In this document: positions 52,177-60,114 of the stretch, piece by piece
How positions within the stretch are numbered: position 1 is the stretch's first letter
How the letters are laid out: each line of letters starts with the position of its first letter
NCBI GenBank assembly: GCA_000987045.1
Contig: LAKY01000025.1
Coordinates: 76,352-140,351, forward strand
DNA length: 64,000 nt
Direction of reading: 5' to 3'
From: Clostridiales bacterium PH28_bin88
GTDB lineage: Bacteria; Bacillota; PH28-bin88
Program-made: the position numbers and the translations under genes
Notes under the pieces: model-generated
The model's input: only the letters and a program-made list of their open reading frames with translations
What the model was told of the DNA's origin: nothing
Database searches by the model: none

Positions 52177-52205
52177 AGTATAACCGAGGTGGCATTTGTA
52201 TGCAA
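52177..52205 (-). promoter_or_regulatory. Candidate sigma-A promoter of fapR-plsX-fab operon
   Basis: On the minus strand TTGCAT (52205-52200), a 17-nt spacer, TATACT (52182-52177). Positioned between the rpmF terminator and fapR. Confidence 0.65.
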
Positions 52206-52239
52206 CTGATAAATCTCCCGAAATACGTCACATAATTTA

Positions 52240-52277
52240 AAAGGCCGGGGGCGCCTTCCGGCTAACCCCTAGCCTTT
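52240..52277 (-). terminator. Terminator after rpmF
   Basis: Nested inverted repeat with outer AAGGC / GCCTT and inner GGGG / CCCC pairs, followed on the minus strand by TTTTAAATT. Confidence 0.65.
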
Positions 52278-52300
52278 TCTTTCCGGTTCAACATTATTCA

Positions 52301-52480
52301 CTATTTTACGTTCACTACTTCTTTAGCCTTGTAGTGCCCGCATGCCGGACAAACCCGGTGCGACATCCTCAACGCATGGCATTGAGGACACTCCACTAGC
52401 CCTGGTGTTGCGATTTTCCGCCATTCAGAGCGCCGTTTATTTTTTCTAGCCTTGGATTGCCTCCGCTTGGGTACCCCCAT
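52301..52480 (-). CDS. rpmF: 50S ribosomal protein L32
   Basis: 59 residues, found by translating the minus strand. MGVPKRRQSKARKNKRRSEW is the L32 N-terminus. Two Cys pairs (CPQC, CPAC) form the zinc-ribbon type of L32. GGGAGGGG precedes the ATG. Follows the DUF177 gene, as usual. Confidence 0.97.
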   Translation of the reverse strand: MGVPKRRQSKARKNKRRSEWRKIATPGLVECPQCHALRMSHRVCPACGHYKAKEVVNVK

Positions 52481-52518
52481 CGGTTTCCCCTCCCTTCACC
52501 AACTTGATCGCATATTGA

Positions 52519-53046
52519 TTACTCCCGTTTCATCAGGTTGGCCAAAACCGCCAGCCTGGGGTCCAATGCCTCTTCCCTGCAATCACAATCACCTTCATTA
52601 AGGTTTCGTCCGCAGTGGGGACAAAGCCCACGGCAGTTTTCTCGGCAAATCCGCTTCATGGGAAGGGCCAGGGTAACAGCCTCTAACACGGTTTCCGTCA
52701 GGTCGACGGTATCACCTGTAAACAGGCGGACCTGCTCTTCCTGACCATCGTTCTCCTGATCCGCTCCACGGGATTCCCCGGCTTGTTTATACTCCTCACG
52801 GAAGGGCTCATCTACCGTATAGGTATAACTTTCCAGGCAGCGGCCACAGGTAAGGAGTACCTCGGCAGTAACCCTTCCCTCTACAAGAAAGTTCTTTCCG
52901 GCATTGGCTACCGTCACTTGCACTCGAACCGGCTCTGCAAAAGCCGCGGTGTCACCAGCCAGGGTAACCGGTGGAAGCATTTCGGTTAACTTATACTCTC
53001 TTGACATCTCTGGCTGTTTTTTTATGTCGCCCACATTGATCTTCAC
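52519..53046 (-). CDS. DUF177 / YceD family protein
   Basis: 175 residues. N-terminal beta-rich domain with LLTCGRCLESYTYTV, C-terminal zinc-type cysteines in CRENCRGLCPHCGRNLNEGD. The family is almost always encoded next to rpmF and is linked to 23S rRNA accumulation in some organisms. GTG start, GAGGTG upstream. Confidence 0.93.
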   Translation of the reverse strand: MKINVGDIKKQPEMSREYKLTEMLPPVTLAGDTAAFAEPVRVQVTVANAGKNFLVEGRVTAEVLLTCGRCLESYTYTVDEPFREEYKQAGESRGADQENDGQEEQVRLFTGDTVDLTETVLEAVTLALPMKRICRENCRGLCPHCGRNLNEGDCDCREEALDPRLAVLANLMKRE

Positions 53047-53108
53047 AGGTTAACACCTCGCAGGCGCAAACACCTATCGATTATTATACACATGGGGATG
53101 ATTGGCTG

Positions 53109-54314
53109 TCAACCCCGCAACCCGCTGACTATCTCCCTGGTATCCCTGGCGATCATCAGTTCCTCGTTAGTGGGTACCACCAGGATGCGCCCCCGTGAGC
53201 CCTCGGCGGAAACATCCGCTTCTTTGCTCCGCACCTGGTTTTTATGCGGGTCGATCCACATCTGCAGGTAGTCCAATCCCTGGCAAACGGCTTCCCGGAT
53301 AGGCGGAGAGTTTTCCCCCAACCCGGCGGTGAATACCAGGGCATCCACACCGTTCAGTTCCGCCGCATATGCCCCGATATACTTTTTAACGTCCTGCACA
53401 AAAACCTCAATGGCCAACCGGGCTCTTTCGTGCCCCTCGGATGCGGCTTTTTCCAAGTCGCGAAAATCGCTGGACAAACCGGAGAGGCCCAGCACCCCGC
53501 TCTGTTTATTCAGGATCGCATTGACCTCCAGGGCAGACATTCCTTCCTTTTCAATGAGGAAGGTAACAATGGCCGGATCCAGGTCGCCGCAGCGTGTACC
53601 CATGGTGAGCCCCTCCAAAGGGGTGAAGCCCATGCTGGTGTCGATGGAACGCCCACCCTGGATAGCGGTAATACTGGCACCGTTTCCCAGGTGGCAGGTG
53701 ATGACCTTGAGTTCCTCCAACGGCCGCCCCAGCATGGCAGCCGCCCGGTGGGCAACGTACTTGTGAGATGTCCCGTGAAAGCCATATTTCCTGATCCCGT
53801 ACTTCTCGTAATACTTGTAGGGTAAACTGTACATGTACGAGTACTGGGGAATGGTCTGGTGAAAAGCGGTGTCAAACACAGCTACTTGCCGGATGCCCGG
53901 GATCATCTCCTCGCAAGCCTCGATACCCAGCAGGTTTGCGGGGTTATGCAATGGCGCCAGTTCGATTAACCTCCGGATAGCTTCTTTAGATGCTGCATCC
54001 ACCAGGGTTGAGCGGTCAAACACCGATCCGCCGTGGGCAACCCGGTGGCCGATGGCCTCGATATCATCGACCCTCTCCACCACCCCATACCCAGGGCCGG
54101 TCAACGCATCGAACACCATTTTAATACCCACCCGGTGGTCCGGAATGTCCTGTTCTATTACGTGGGGGTCTTTCCCAGCCGGGCGGTGGGTCAAGATTGA
54201 ACCCGGGATACCGATACGCTCCACCAGTCCCCGGGCTGATACGGATTCCTCCCGCATATCAAACAACTGGTATTTCACCGAGGAACTGCCACAATTAAGC
54301 ACAAGGATTTTCAC
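53109..54314 (-). CDS. ackA: Acetate kinase
   Basis: 401 residues from GTG 54314 (GGGGAGGT). ASKHA-fold kinase making ATP from acetyl phosphate. ILVLNCGSSSVKYQLFD (adenosine/phosphate site), IGHRVAHGG, VAVFDTAFHQTIP, YGFHGTSHKYV, CHLGNGASI and FTAGLGENSPPIRE are intact. The phosphotransacetylase gene is not adjacent. Confidence 0.97.
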   Translation of the reverse strand: MKILVLNCGSSSVKYQLFDMREESVSARGLVERIGIPGSILTHRPAGKDPHVIEQDIPDHRVGIKMVFDALTGPGYGVVERVDDIEAIGHRVAHGGSVFDRSTLVDAASKEAIRRLIELAPLHNPANLLGIEACEEMIPGIRQVAVFDTAFHQTIPQYSYMYSLPYKYYEKYGIRKYGFHGTSHKYVAHRAAAMLGRPLEELKVITCHLGNGASITAIQGGRSIDTSMGFTPLEGLTMGTRCGDLDPAIVTFLIEKEGMSALEVNAILNKQSGVLGLSGLSSDFRDLEKAASEGHERARLAIEVFVQDVKKYIGAYAAELNGVDALVFTAGLGENSPPIREAVCQGLDYLQMWIDPHKNQVRSKEADVSAEGSRGRILVVPTNEELMIARDTREIVSGLRG

Positions 54315-54450
54315 CGCGTCTACCTCCCCGATTAAAGTACATGTCCTAGTAATAGTCTCTCCCTCTGGCGGCTCTTCTACAACCACTTTGACCATCTCGC
54401 CCGGCCGCATAAATTGTGCCCAGGATAGCGGTAAATTTGCTTGCAAAACT

Positions 54451-55239
54451 CTATCCGGTAAGACGAGACTCGATCAGTTCTTTGATCCGTGGTATGGCCT
54501 CTACCGTTGCTACGCGACCCTGCTCCACGCACTCACCGATGCGGTCGAAGGCCGCCGGGCTGATGTGACTCAGGTTGGGACGGATCACCACATCCGCCTC
54601 CACAATGTAGTACTTGATCAATTCACGTTCCAACAGTTCTACCGACTGCAGCATGATATCAAAAATGCTGCGCACCTTGTGGTTGGTTACTTCGTACCCC
54701 CCATACTTTACGTCTACGGCAATCACTACCTGGGCGCCTTTTTCCCTCGCAACATCGATAGGAATCCGGTCCAGCACCGCGCCATCCACCAGCAACCTCC
54801 CCTGCCATTCCTTGGGCTGGAATATCCCAGGAATGGCTATGCTGGCCCTCACCGCTTCTGCTACCGATCCCTCGTTAAGTACCACCCTTTCCCCCTTCTC
54901 AATATCCACCGCTACCGCGTAAAAAGGAACCTGTAGTTGGTCGAAGGTCATATCCTTTGTCAGCACCCGCAGCAGGTCTTCTATTTTCTTGCCCCGGAGC
55001 AACCCCAGCCGCGGTACGGTCACGTCAACAAAAAAATTCTGCTTGAGTTCATGGGCTACCTTCTCCAGCATTTGCAAGTCGTGTCCCACGGCGTAAAGCG
55101 CCCCAAAAACGCTACCGATGCTTGACCCGCTGATTAGGTGTATCGGTATGCCTTCCTGCCGCAGCACCTGTAAGACCCCCAAGTGGGCAAATCCCCTGGC
55201 TGCCCCCGCCCCAAGGGCTAATCCCACTACCGGCGGCAT
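54451..55239 (-). CDS. Patatin-like phospholipase family protein (RssA/YlbK type)
   Basis: 262 residues. Ser-Asp dyad hydrolase: oxyanion loop GLALGAGAARGFAHLG, nucleophile Ser in HLISGSSIGSVFGALY, Asp in LLVDGAVLDRIPI. No signal peptide, so cytoplasmic or membrane-peripheral. Equivalent to YlbK, which neighbours ylbJ in Bacillus; it is divergent from ylbJ here. The physiological substrate is not known. Confidence 0.9.
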   Translation of the reverse strand: MPPVVGLALGAGAARGFAHLGVLQVLRQEGIPIHLISGSSIGSVFGALYAVGHDLQMLEKVAHELKQNFFVDVTVPRLGLLRGKKIEDLLRVLTKDMTFDQLQVPFYAVAVDIEKGERVVLNEGSVAEAVRASIAIPGIFQPKEWQGRLLVDGAVLDRIPIDVAREKGAQVVIAVDVKYGGYEVTNHKVRSIFDIMLQSVELLERELIKYYIVEADVVIRPNLSHISPAAFDRIGECVEQGRVATVEAIPRIKELIESRLTG

Positions 55240-55340
55240 GTCTGATCCCCCTTTCCCCGTAGGTCTACATCCTCCTTGTCAATAATATATTAGCTGTGGA
55301 TTCTCAATTATCCCCATTTTCGTGACCGGGTGATGGATGG

Positions 55341-56576
55341 ATGAGTAGACTGACACGGATCCGGGTAGACCGGCCCTTACGCCCACTGTTGACCGGATTG
55401 ATTTGGCCTGCAGCTGCTTTGATTTTTGCCGCCAGCATGATCCTTTACCCTCGAGAGGTATTTAACGCCTCCTTACGGGGGCTGGACGCCTGGTGGACAG
55501 TAGTATTTCCTGCCTTGCTTCCCTTTTTCGTGGTCTCCGAGTTGATGATGGCATTGGGTATCGTAGACTTTCTCGGAGTATTGCTGGAACCGGTAATGCG
55601 GCCCCTGTTCAACCTCCCCGGGCAAGGTGCCTTTGTCATGGCGATTGGCTATACCTCCGGCGCTCCTATCGGCTCCATGCTTACCGCCAAGCTCCGCCAG
55701 CAGGGGCTGTGCACCAGGTTGGAAGGCGAGCGGTTGATGTCCTTCACCAACAACGCCAGCCCTCTGTTCTTGTTCGTGGCCGTTTCAGTGGGGATGTTTC
55801 AGGACCCCTCCCTGGGAGTGGTGGTAGCCGGCGCCCATTACCTGGCCAACCTGATGCTGGGAGTATTGCTCCGGTTTCACGGCCTTCATGACACGGAAAA
55901 GCTGGCAGAAATTCCCCGCAGGGGAAACTTGCTGCGGCGGGCATTGCTGGCCATGGACCGTGCTCAGCAAAAGAACCCCCGCCCACCCGGAAAAATACTG
56001 GGAGACGCCATCCGCAACTCAGTCCAGACCCTCACCACCATCGGTGGGTTTATCATCCTGTTTTCCGTAATTATTCAGGTTTTGGCGCTGGTAGGAGTAA
56101 TTCACTCGGTCGCTGCAATTCTGGCCTTTTTCTTGAGGCCGCTGGGATTCCCGCCTGACCTGATCACTGCTACAGCAAGCGGGTTGCTGGAGATGACCAT
56201 GGGGGCTAAATTATCCTCCGAGACAGGTGCTTCCCTGTACCATCAGGTAATCGCCGTAAGTATGATCTTGGGTTGGTCCGGCCTGTCGGTGCACACCCAG
56301 GTAGCCAGCATGATCGCCGAGACAGACCTGCGCATGGGACTTTTCATCACCACCCGCATCGCCCATGGCGCGCTGGCCGCCCTGCTGGCCGCTGCCTTTA
56401 TGGGCCCCGCCCAGCCGGTGTTCCTACACATTTCGCCACGCTTTGCTCCGGCAACATCTCTCTTCTCCTGGTGGGGCGGTACCGGAATCGCTCTGGGAAT
56501 GCTGGCAATCGGCGCTCTATTACCTCTAACGCTCCATGCGGCGTGGGGGCTAGGGCGCCGGGGATGGCCGCGTTAA
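55341..56576 (+). CDS. ylbJ: Sporulation integral membrane protein YlbJ
   Basis: 411 residues, about 8 membrane helices. Contains the nucleoside-recognition (Gate) domain twice: WWTVVFPALLPFFVVSELM with YTSGAPIGSMLTAKL, and LTTIGGFIILFSVIIQVLAL with ASGLLEMTMGA. In Bacillus YlbJ is made in the mother cell and needed for spore cortex formation. Plus strand; its end overlaps the convergent coiled-coil gene by 4 nt. Confidence 0.93.
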   Translation: MSRLTRIRVDRPLRPLLTGLIWPAAALIFAASMILYPREVFNASLRGLDAWWTVVFPALLPFFVVSELMMALGIVDFLGVLLEPVMRPLFNLPGQGAFVMAIGYTSGAPIGSMLTAKLRQQGLCTRLEGERLMSFTNNASPLFLFVAVSVGMFQDPSLGVVVAGAHYLANLMLGVLLRFHGLHDTEKLAEIPRRGNLLRRALLAMDRAQQKNPRPPGKILGDAIRNSVQTLTTIGGFIILFSVIIQVLALVGVIHSVAAILAFFLRPLGFPPDLITATASGLLEMTMGAKLSSETGASLYHQVIAVSMILGWSGLSVHTQVASMIAETDLRMGLFITTRIAHGALAALLAAAFMGPAQPVFLHISPRFAPATSLFSWWGGTGIALGMLAIGALLPLTLHAAWGLGRRGWPR

Positions 56577-57073
56577 CCGGCCTTTTTTCCGGAAGGCTGG
56601 CGTAGCTCCTGGCGGCCTTCCCGCACCGTCTGCAAACTTTTTTCCAGGTTAGCCTCCAACCGGCTTAACACCTCGTCGGCATAGGAAGTCGCCCCACTCT
56701 TCAACTCCTGGGCTACCTGCTGGGCTTTGTTGACAATCTCCTGTGCCCTGGCTTGGGCCTGTTTGGTTACCTCACTCTCGGCAGCCAGCAGGTCAATGTG
56801 TCTTTTCGCCTCATTTATTAACCGCTCCGCCTCTTCCTGCGCCTCTTTTAACATGCGTTCCCGTTCCCGGGTTACCCAGCGGGCCTGGCGGATCTCTTCA
56901 GGAATCATCGTACGAACGCGATCCAGGCATTCCAAAATCAAATCACCGTCAAGCAGTATCTTACCCGTCATCGGAATTCGCGCCCCGCTTTCAACCATTT
57001 CCTCGAGTTCTTCCAATACTTCGTAAATCTCCACCCCTGATGTCCCCCTCACGTTTTCAAAGTTTTCCTTCAC
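56573..57073 (-). CDS. Coiled-coil protein of unknown function (ATPase-stalk-like)
   Basis: 166 residues, mostly charged helix from about 65 to the end (RERERMLKEAQEEAERLINE, then QAQARAQEIVNKAQQVAQEL), resembling H-type or b-type ATPase peripheral-stalk subunits only through coiled-coil composition. N-terminal part (VEIYEVLEELEEMVESGARI) resembles proteins found beside rsmD/coaD/ylbJ in Clostridia. No membrane segment. Function unknown. Confidence 0.8.
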   Translation of the reverse strand: MKENFENVRGTSGVEIYEVLEELEEMVESGARIPMTGKILLDGDLILECLDRVRTMIPEEIRQARWVTRERERMLKEAQEEAERLINEAKRHIDLLAAESEVTKQAQARAQEIVNKAQQVAQELKSGATSYADEVLSRLEANLEKSLQTVREGRQELRQPSGKKAG

Positions 57074-57084
57074 CCAGTTCTTTC

Positions 57085-57651
57085 TTACCCTTGGGAATTA
57101 CCTGGGTCGCGGTAAAAATGGACGGCAGTATCCCCGTAAACTGCCACTCTTACCCTTAGCAGGTTTCCCACTTTTTCCGGCAGGTTCTCTCGCTGGCCTG
57201 TTTCCGACAGGGCCATCCCCCCCGGGGCCAACAATCCCCTGGCAACAATAGCCTGAAGTGTATTTTCAGCCAACCCCCTGGCATAGGGGGGATCTAAAAA
57301 GATCAGGCTAAAACTCTCACCTTGCTCCGCTAGCCACTCGACTCCCCGGAACACATCCATGGCCAGCACCCTGCCCTGATCTTGGAGTTTGGTACGGGCC
57401 AGGTTGTCGCTCAAGGCCTTCAGTGCCGCGTTGCCTTTTTCCACAAAGGTGGCGTGTTCAGCTCCCCGGCTAAGAGCCTCAATACCGATTCCTCCCGTAC
57501 CCGCAAACAGATCCAGAAATCTGCTGGCTGGTACGCGCTCACCCAAGATGTTGAAAATCGCTTCCTTGACCCGGTCGGAAGTAGGCCGGGTGCTCATGCC
57601 CCGGGGCGCCTTTAAGGAGCACCCTTTGGCTTGCCCCGCTATCACCCGCAC
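57085..57651 (-). CDS. rsmD: 16S rRNA (guanine-966-N2)-methyltransferase
   Basis: 188 residues. MRVIAGQAKGCSLKAPRG and RPTSDRVKEAIFNIL are family hallmarks; SAM site FLDLFAGTGGIGIEALSRG and catalytic LIFLDPPYARG. GTG start with GAGGATGAG. In most Firmicutes coaD follows rsmD; here the next gene is the coiled-coil protein. Confidence 0.96.
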   Translation of the reverse strand: MRVIAGQAKGCSLKAPRGMSTRPTSDRVKEAIFNILGERVPASRFLDLFAGTGGIGIEALSRGAEHATFVEKGNAALKALSDNLARTKLQDQGRVLAMDVFRGVEWLAEQGESFSLIFLDPPYARGLAENTLQAIVARGLLAPGGMALSETGQRENLPEKVGNLLRVRVAVYGDTAVHFYRDPGNSQG

Positions 57652-57688
57652 GATTGCTCATCCTCAATGCTGAATTTGTGTCATGACC

Positions 57689-57717
57689 ATTATAGCACAA
57701 GTGTCGGTTTTTCCATA
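57689..57717 (-). promoter_or_regulatory. Candidate extended -10 promoter of rsmD
   Basis: On the minus strand TGCTATAAT (extended -10; TATAAT at 57694-57689), 17 nt after a weak TATGGA. About 40 nt before the rsmD start. Confidence 0.5.
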
Positions 57718-58188
57718 GTTTTCCCACTTGGTCACCTCTCCACACGCAAAAATATGTCGGAAAAAAAATAACTAAAAAGTCAACACCGGTAGTATAACAG
57801 GAGACAACCCCGTTCATAATATGACCGTGAAGCAATTCACGAAGAGCTTTGTGGTTATTCCCAAATAACCCTCCCCCATGAGCTCTTCCTCCGGTTTCTC
57901 CTCTCCCAAGCCGGTGGTGCAATGGCGCACTTCCGGCCGAATATCAACCGCAGCCCAGTCTGCGGAATTTTTTTACGTATAGGAAATAATGCCTTGTGGA
58001 TAATTTCCTATACGTGGGGGTTGTTAAGGGGGGAACCCCCTTATGTTCAATAAGGAAGGTCACAGCGAATCGTCCTAGGGAACCATCCGGTTCCCTAGGA
58101 AAGAACAAAAACATTTCCGATAAATGCCGAATGGCATGAATGTTTTTGTTGTGGGCGAACCGGCTCTAAGCCCTGGAGGGTAAAAAGT

Positions 58189-58214
58189 AACCCGGGCGAT
58201 GCTCAGCCCGGGTT
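58189..58214 (-). terminator. Terminator of the 55-residue protein gene
   Basis: Stem AACCCGGGC / GCCCGGGTT with an 8-nt loop, followed on the minus strand by ACTTTTTACC, 8 nt after the stop codon of the small gene. Confidence 0.8.
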
Positions 58215-58221
58215 AGACGTT

Positions 58222-58389
58222 CTATTCTCCTGGGTATAACTCATAATCAGGTCGAAGGGTACCAAAGGCCTTACCGGGTTGGCGCCTGGGCTGGCCATAA
58301 TCGCCAACAGGCGGGGTCCTTCTTGGTGCTAACTCTGCCGCTGCCTCAATATCTCTTTTCTTGATTCCCACCCTGCGTACTTTGTACAC
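58222..58389 (-). CDS. Small basic protein of unknown function (55 residues)
   Basis: Unrecognised. Reads MYKVRRVGIKKRDIEAAAEL, then a Pro/Arg/Gly-rich middle (PRRTPPVGDYGQPRRQPGK) and an acidic end (RPDYELYPGE). A strong AGAAGGAGGTG sits 7 nt before the GTG start and a canonical terminator follows the stop. Both mark it as a true expressed gene despite its size. No signal peptide or helix. Possibly a spore or regulatory microprotein, given gpr and SASP genes nearby; that is speculation. Confidence 0.65.
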   Translation of the reverse strand: MYKVRRVGIKKRDIEAAAELAPRRTPPVGDYGQPRRQPGKAFGTLRPDYELYPGE

Positions 58390-58759
58390 CGGGTCACACC
58401 TCCTTCTACCAGGTTTACCCTAGAAGCGCTGTGATAAACTACGCATAGCGGCATCAGCCGGGCCTGGCCGGCTGCTCACAGCTGCACAAAAGTCCGAATG
58501 CAAAACGTGCCGGGCAGCATTGTATGTTGGCAAGGACTTTTGTGCTAAAGGTGCACGGCTTGAATCGTACTAGTGCCGAAGGCACTAGTATCGCTCCGCG
58601 CCGCCCAGCCCCGCCTTCCTTGCTCTGCTTGTTTCTGACAGCGCTTCAACTACCGGGTAAGATCATTTATCGGGTTTTCACAACACTTCTAGTTTATACG
58701 GTAAAGAAGGATTTCATTCTCTAAGAGTCATCCCGGTGGTTAAGCAACGTTCAGGTAGT
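58390..58759. other. Intergenic region with two perfect palindromes
   Basis: 370 bp between two small minus-strand genes. 58484-58545: 12-bp arms GCACAAAAGTCC / GGACTTTTGTGC around 38 bp. 58568-58590: 10-bp arms TACTAGTGCC / GGCACTAGTA around GAA. A looser pairing ATTCTCTAA / TTAGAGAAT lies near 58713-58788. No credible gene or T-run terminators. Confidence 0.55.
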
Positions 58760-58927
58760 TCACATGGGTTTCGGGGCTTTTAGAGAATCCTTTGCCTGCT
58801 TGTGTACCCGGGTGCTGCAAAAATAACATATATATAATCCCTTGGGGTCCCGGGCCAAACGATCGTAATCCTTATGAATCTTTCCGATTTCTTCCCGTTT
58901 CCCGCAAATTACACATTTCACTTCCAT
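58760..58927 (-). CDS. DUF2197 zinc-ribbon protein (YlaI-like)
   Basis: 55 residues, found by reading the minus strand. Begins MEVKCVICGKREEIGKIHKD and later reads YICYFCSTRVHKQ: two Cys-x2-Cys knuckles about 29 residues apart, as in Bacillus YlaI (VKCVLC ... YMCEEC). GGGGGAGA lies just upstream of the ATG. Small cytoplasmic zinc protein of unknown role. Confidence 0.8.
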   Translation of the reverse strand: MEVKCVICGKREEIGKIHKDYDRLARDPKGLYICYFCSTRVHKQAKDSLKAPKPM

Positions 58928-59007
58928 GGGCTCTCCCCCAGTCGCTTGCTAACCATATATATAGCATATTCGCCGGTAAAACCTATATTCCTTCTTTCGA
59001 CGATTTT

Positions 59008-59037
59008 GCATAAACCTGCCTGCGCCTGTCCATAAAT
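59008..59037 (+). promoter_or_regulatory. Candidate forespore (sigma-G/F) promoter of gpr
   Basis: GCATA (59008-59012), 18-nt spacer, CATAAAT (59031-59037). This resembles the GHATR / CATNHTA pattern of forespore promoters, 34 nt before the start codon. Timing fits the known forespore expression of gpr. Confidence 0.45.
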
Positions 59038-59070
59038 AATAAGGAGTTGAACAGCGAGGGGAGGTTATCA

Positions 59071-60048
59071 ATGGACCGCCTGGAATTTTTGCAACAGCTT
59101 GGTGTCAACCTGGATTTGGCCCTGGAAGCCCACGAACTATTACGGGGGAAGGCTCAGCGGGAACTTCCCGGAGTGCGGGAAGATAAGGAATCTTTTGCCC
59201 ACGGTACAGTGACCACGGTTACCATATTAAACGAGGTCGGCGAGAAATTAATGGGAAGAGCCCGGGGTACCTATATCACCATCGAGGCCCCCCCGCTAAG
59301 GGAGAACAACCGCCTGGCCCATGCCGGCATCAGTAACGTTCTTGCCGCCAAACTAAACGGACTGATCGATAACCTGCAAATCGGTCCGGATGCCCCGGTA
59401 CTGGTGATCGGGCTTGGTAACTGGGAAGCCACTCCTGATGCGCTGGGACCAAGGGTGATTGAACATTGCCTGGTTACCCGTCATCTCCATGAATATGCCC
59501 CCGAAGAGTTACAAGGAGGACTGCGGCCGGTTGCCGCCCTGGCCCCGGGAGTATTGGGTCTGACCGGCATCGAAACGGCGGAAATCGCCCGGGGGGTAAC
59601 CCAACGTATCCACCCAAGCCTGATTATAGTGGTGGATGCCCTGGCGGCCCAGAACCTGGACAGGATCTCCACCACGATTCAAATGGCGGATACCGGCATT
59701 AGCCCTGGTTCCGGTGTGGGCAACCAGCGGGTCGGGATCACCCGGGAGTCTATGGGAATACCGGTCATCGCCATCGGTGTCCCCACAGTAGTTCACGCAG
59801 CGGTAATCGTCTTTGAAGCGATGCAGCAAATTATCAACACCCTCCCCCAATTAGGTCAACAGTTTGCTCCCCAGATGATGCAGGATATCGCCCGGGGGGT
59901 GCTGGCACCCTTTGGCGGGGACTTGACGGTAACGCCCAAAGAAATTGATGATCTAATCCAGAACACCGCCCGGGTACTGGCAGCAGGTATCAACCAAGGC
60001 TTACACCCATCGGTGACACCCGACAGTTTTGCCACTTACCTGCAGTAA
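59071..60048 (+). CDS. gpr: Germination protease GPR
   Basis: 325 residues from ATG 59071 (GGGGAGG); the frame extends 8 codons upstream without a site. A25-family aspartic-like protease, made as a zymogen in the forespore and degrading SASPs at germination. The propeptide boundary region NLDLALEAHELLRG resembles the SASP cleavage site. Motifs: RGTYITIEAPPLRENN, VLVIGLGNWEATPDALGPRV, PGVLGLTGIETAEI, VDALAAQNLDRISTTIQMAD and GVGNQRVGI. Its substrates are encoded just downstream on the other strand. Confidence 0.96.
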   Translation: MDRLEFLQQLGVNLDLALEAHELLRGKAQRELPGVREDKESFAHGTVTTVTILNEVGEKLMGRARGTYITIEAPPLRENNRLAHAGISNVLAAKLNGLIDNLQIGPDAPVLVIGLGNWEATPDALGPRVIEHCLVTRHLHEYAPEELQGGLRPVAALAPGVLGLTGIETAEIARGVTQRIHPSLIIVVDALAAQNLDRISTTIQMADTGISPGSGVGNQRVGITRESMGIPVIAIGVPTVVHAAVIVFEAMQQIINTLPQLGQQFAPQMMQDIARGVLAPFGGDLTVTPKEIDDLIQNTARVLAAGINQGLHPSVTPDSFATYLQ

Positions 60049-60073
60049 AGACCGATCAGCAAAAAAATGCAAA

Positions 60074-60094
60074 GGCCGATCCACCGGATCGGCC
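60074..60094 (-). terminator. Terminator of the first SASP gene
   Basis: Stem GGCCGATCC / GGATCGGCC with a 3-nt loop; on the minus strand followed by TTTGCATTTTTTT. Lies between the convergent gpr and SASP genes. Confidence 0.75.
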
Positions 60095-60114
60095 AGCATG
60101 ACTCCAAAACATAA

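Larger units (their letters stand above)
57652..58221. other. Gene-poor region with serial hairpins
   Basis: 570 bp without a full gene. Perfect hairpins: 57975-58015 (13 bp, ACGTATAGGAAAT arms), 58016-58040 (GGGGGTT / AACCCCC), 58074-58099 (CCTAGGGAACC / GGTTCCCTAGG), 58104-58150 (AACAAAAACATT / AATGTTTTTGTT with an inner ATGCC / GGCAT), 58189-58214 (terminator). Also a 21-codon frame at 57814-57879 on the minus strand with GGAGG 8 nt before its ATG, and the rsmD promoter. Confidence 0.6.

Noticed and set aside
57539..57922. 127-codon minus-strand frame upstream of and overlapping rsmD
   Set aside because: Overlaps the rsmD coding region in another frame, low-complexity composition, no ribosome site; rsmD explains the conserved part.
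58524..58724. 66-codon plus-strand frame MLARTFVLKVHGLN...
   Set aside because: Runs through two palindromes, has no ribosome binding site and no recognisable features.
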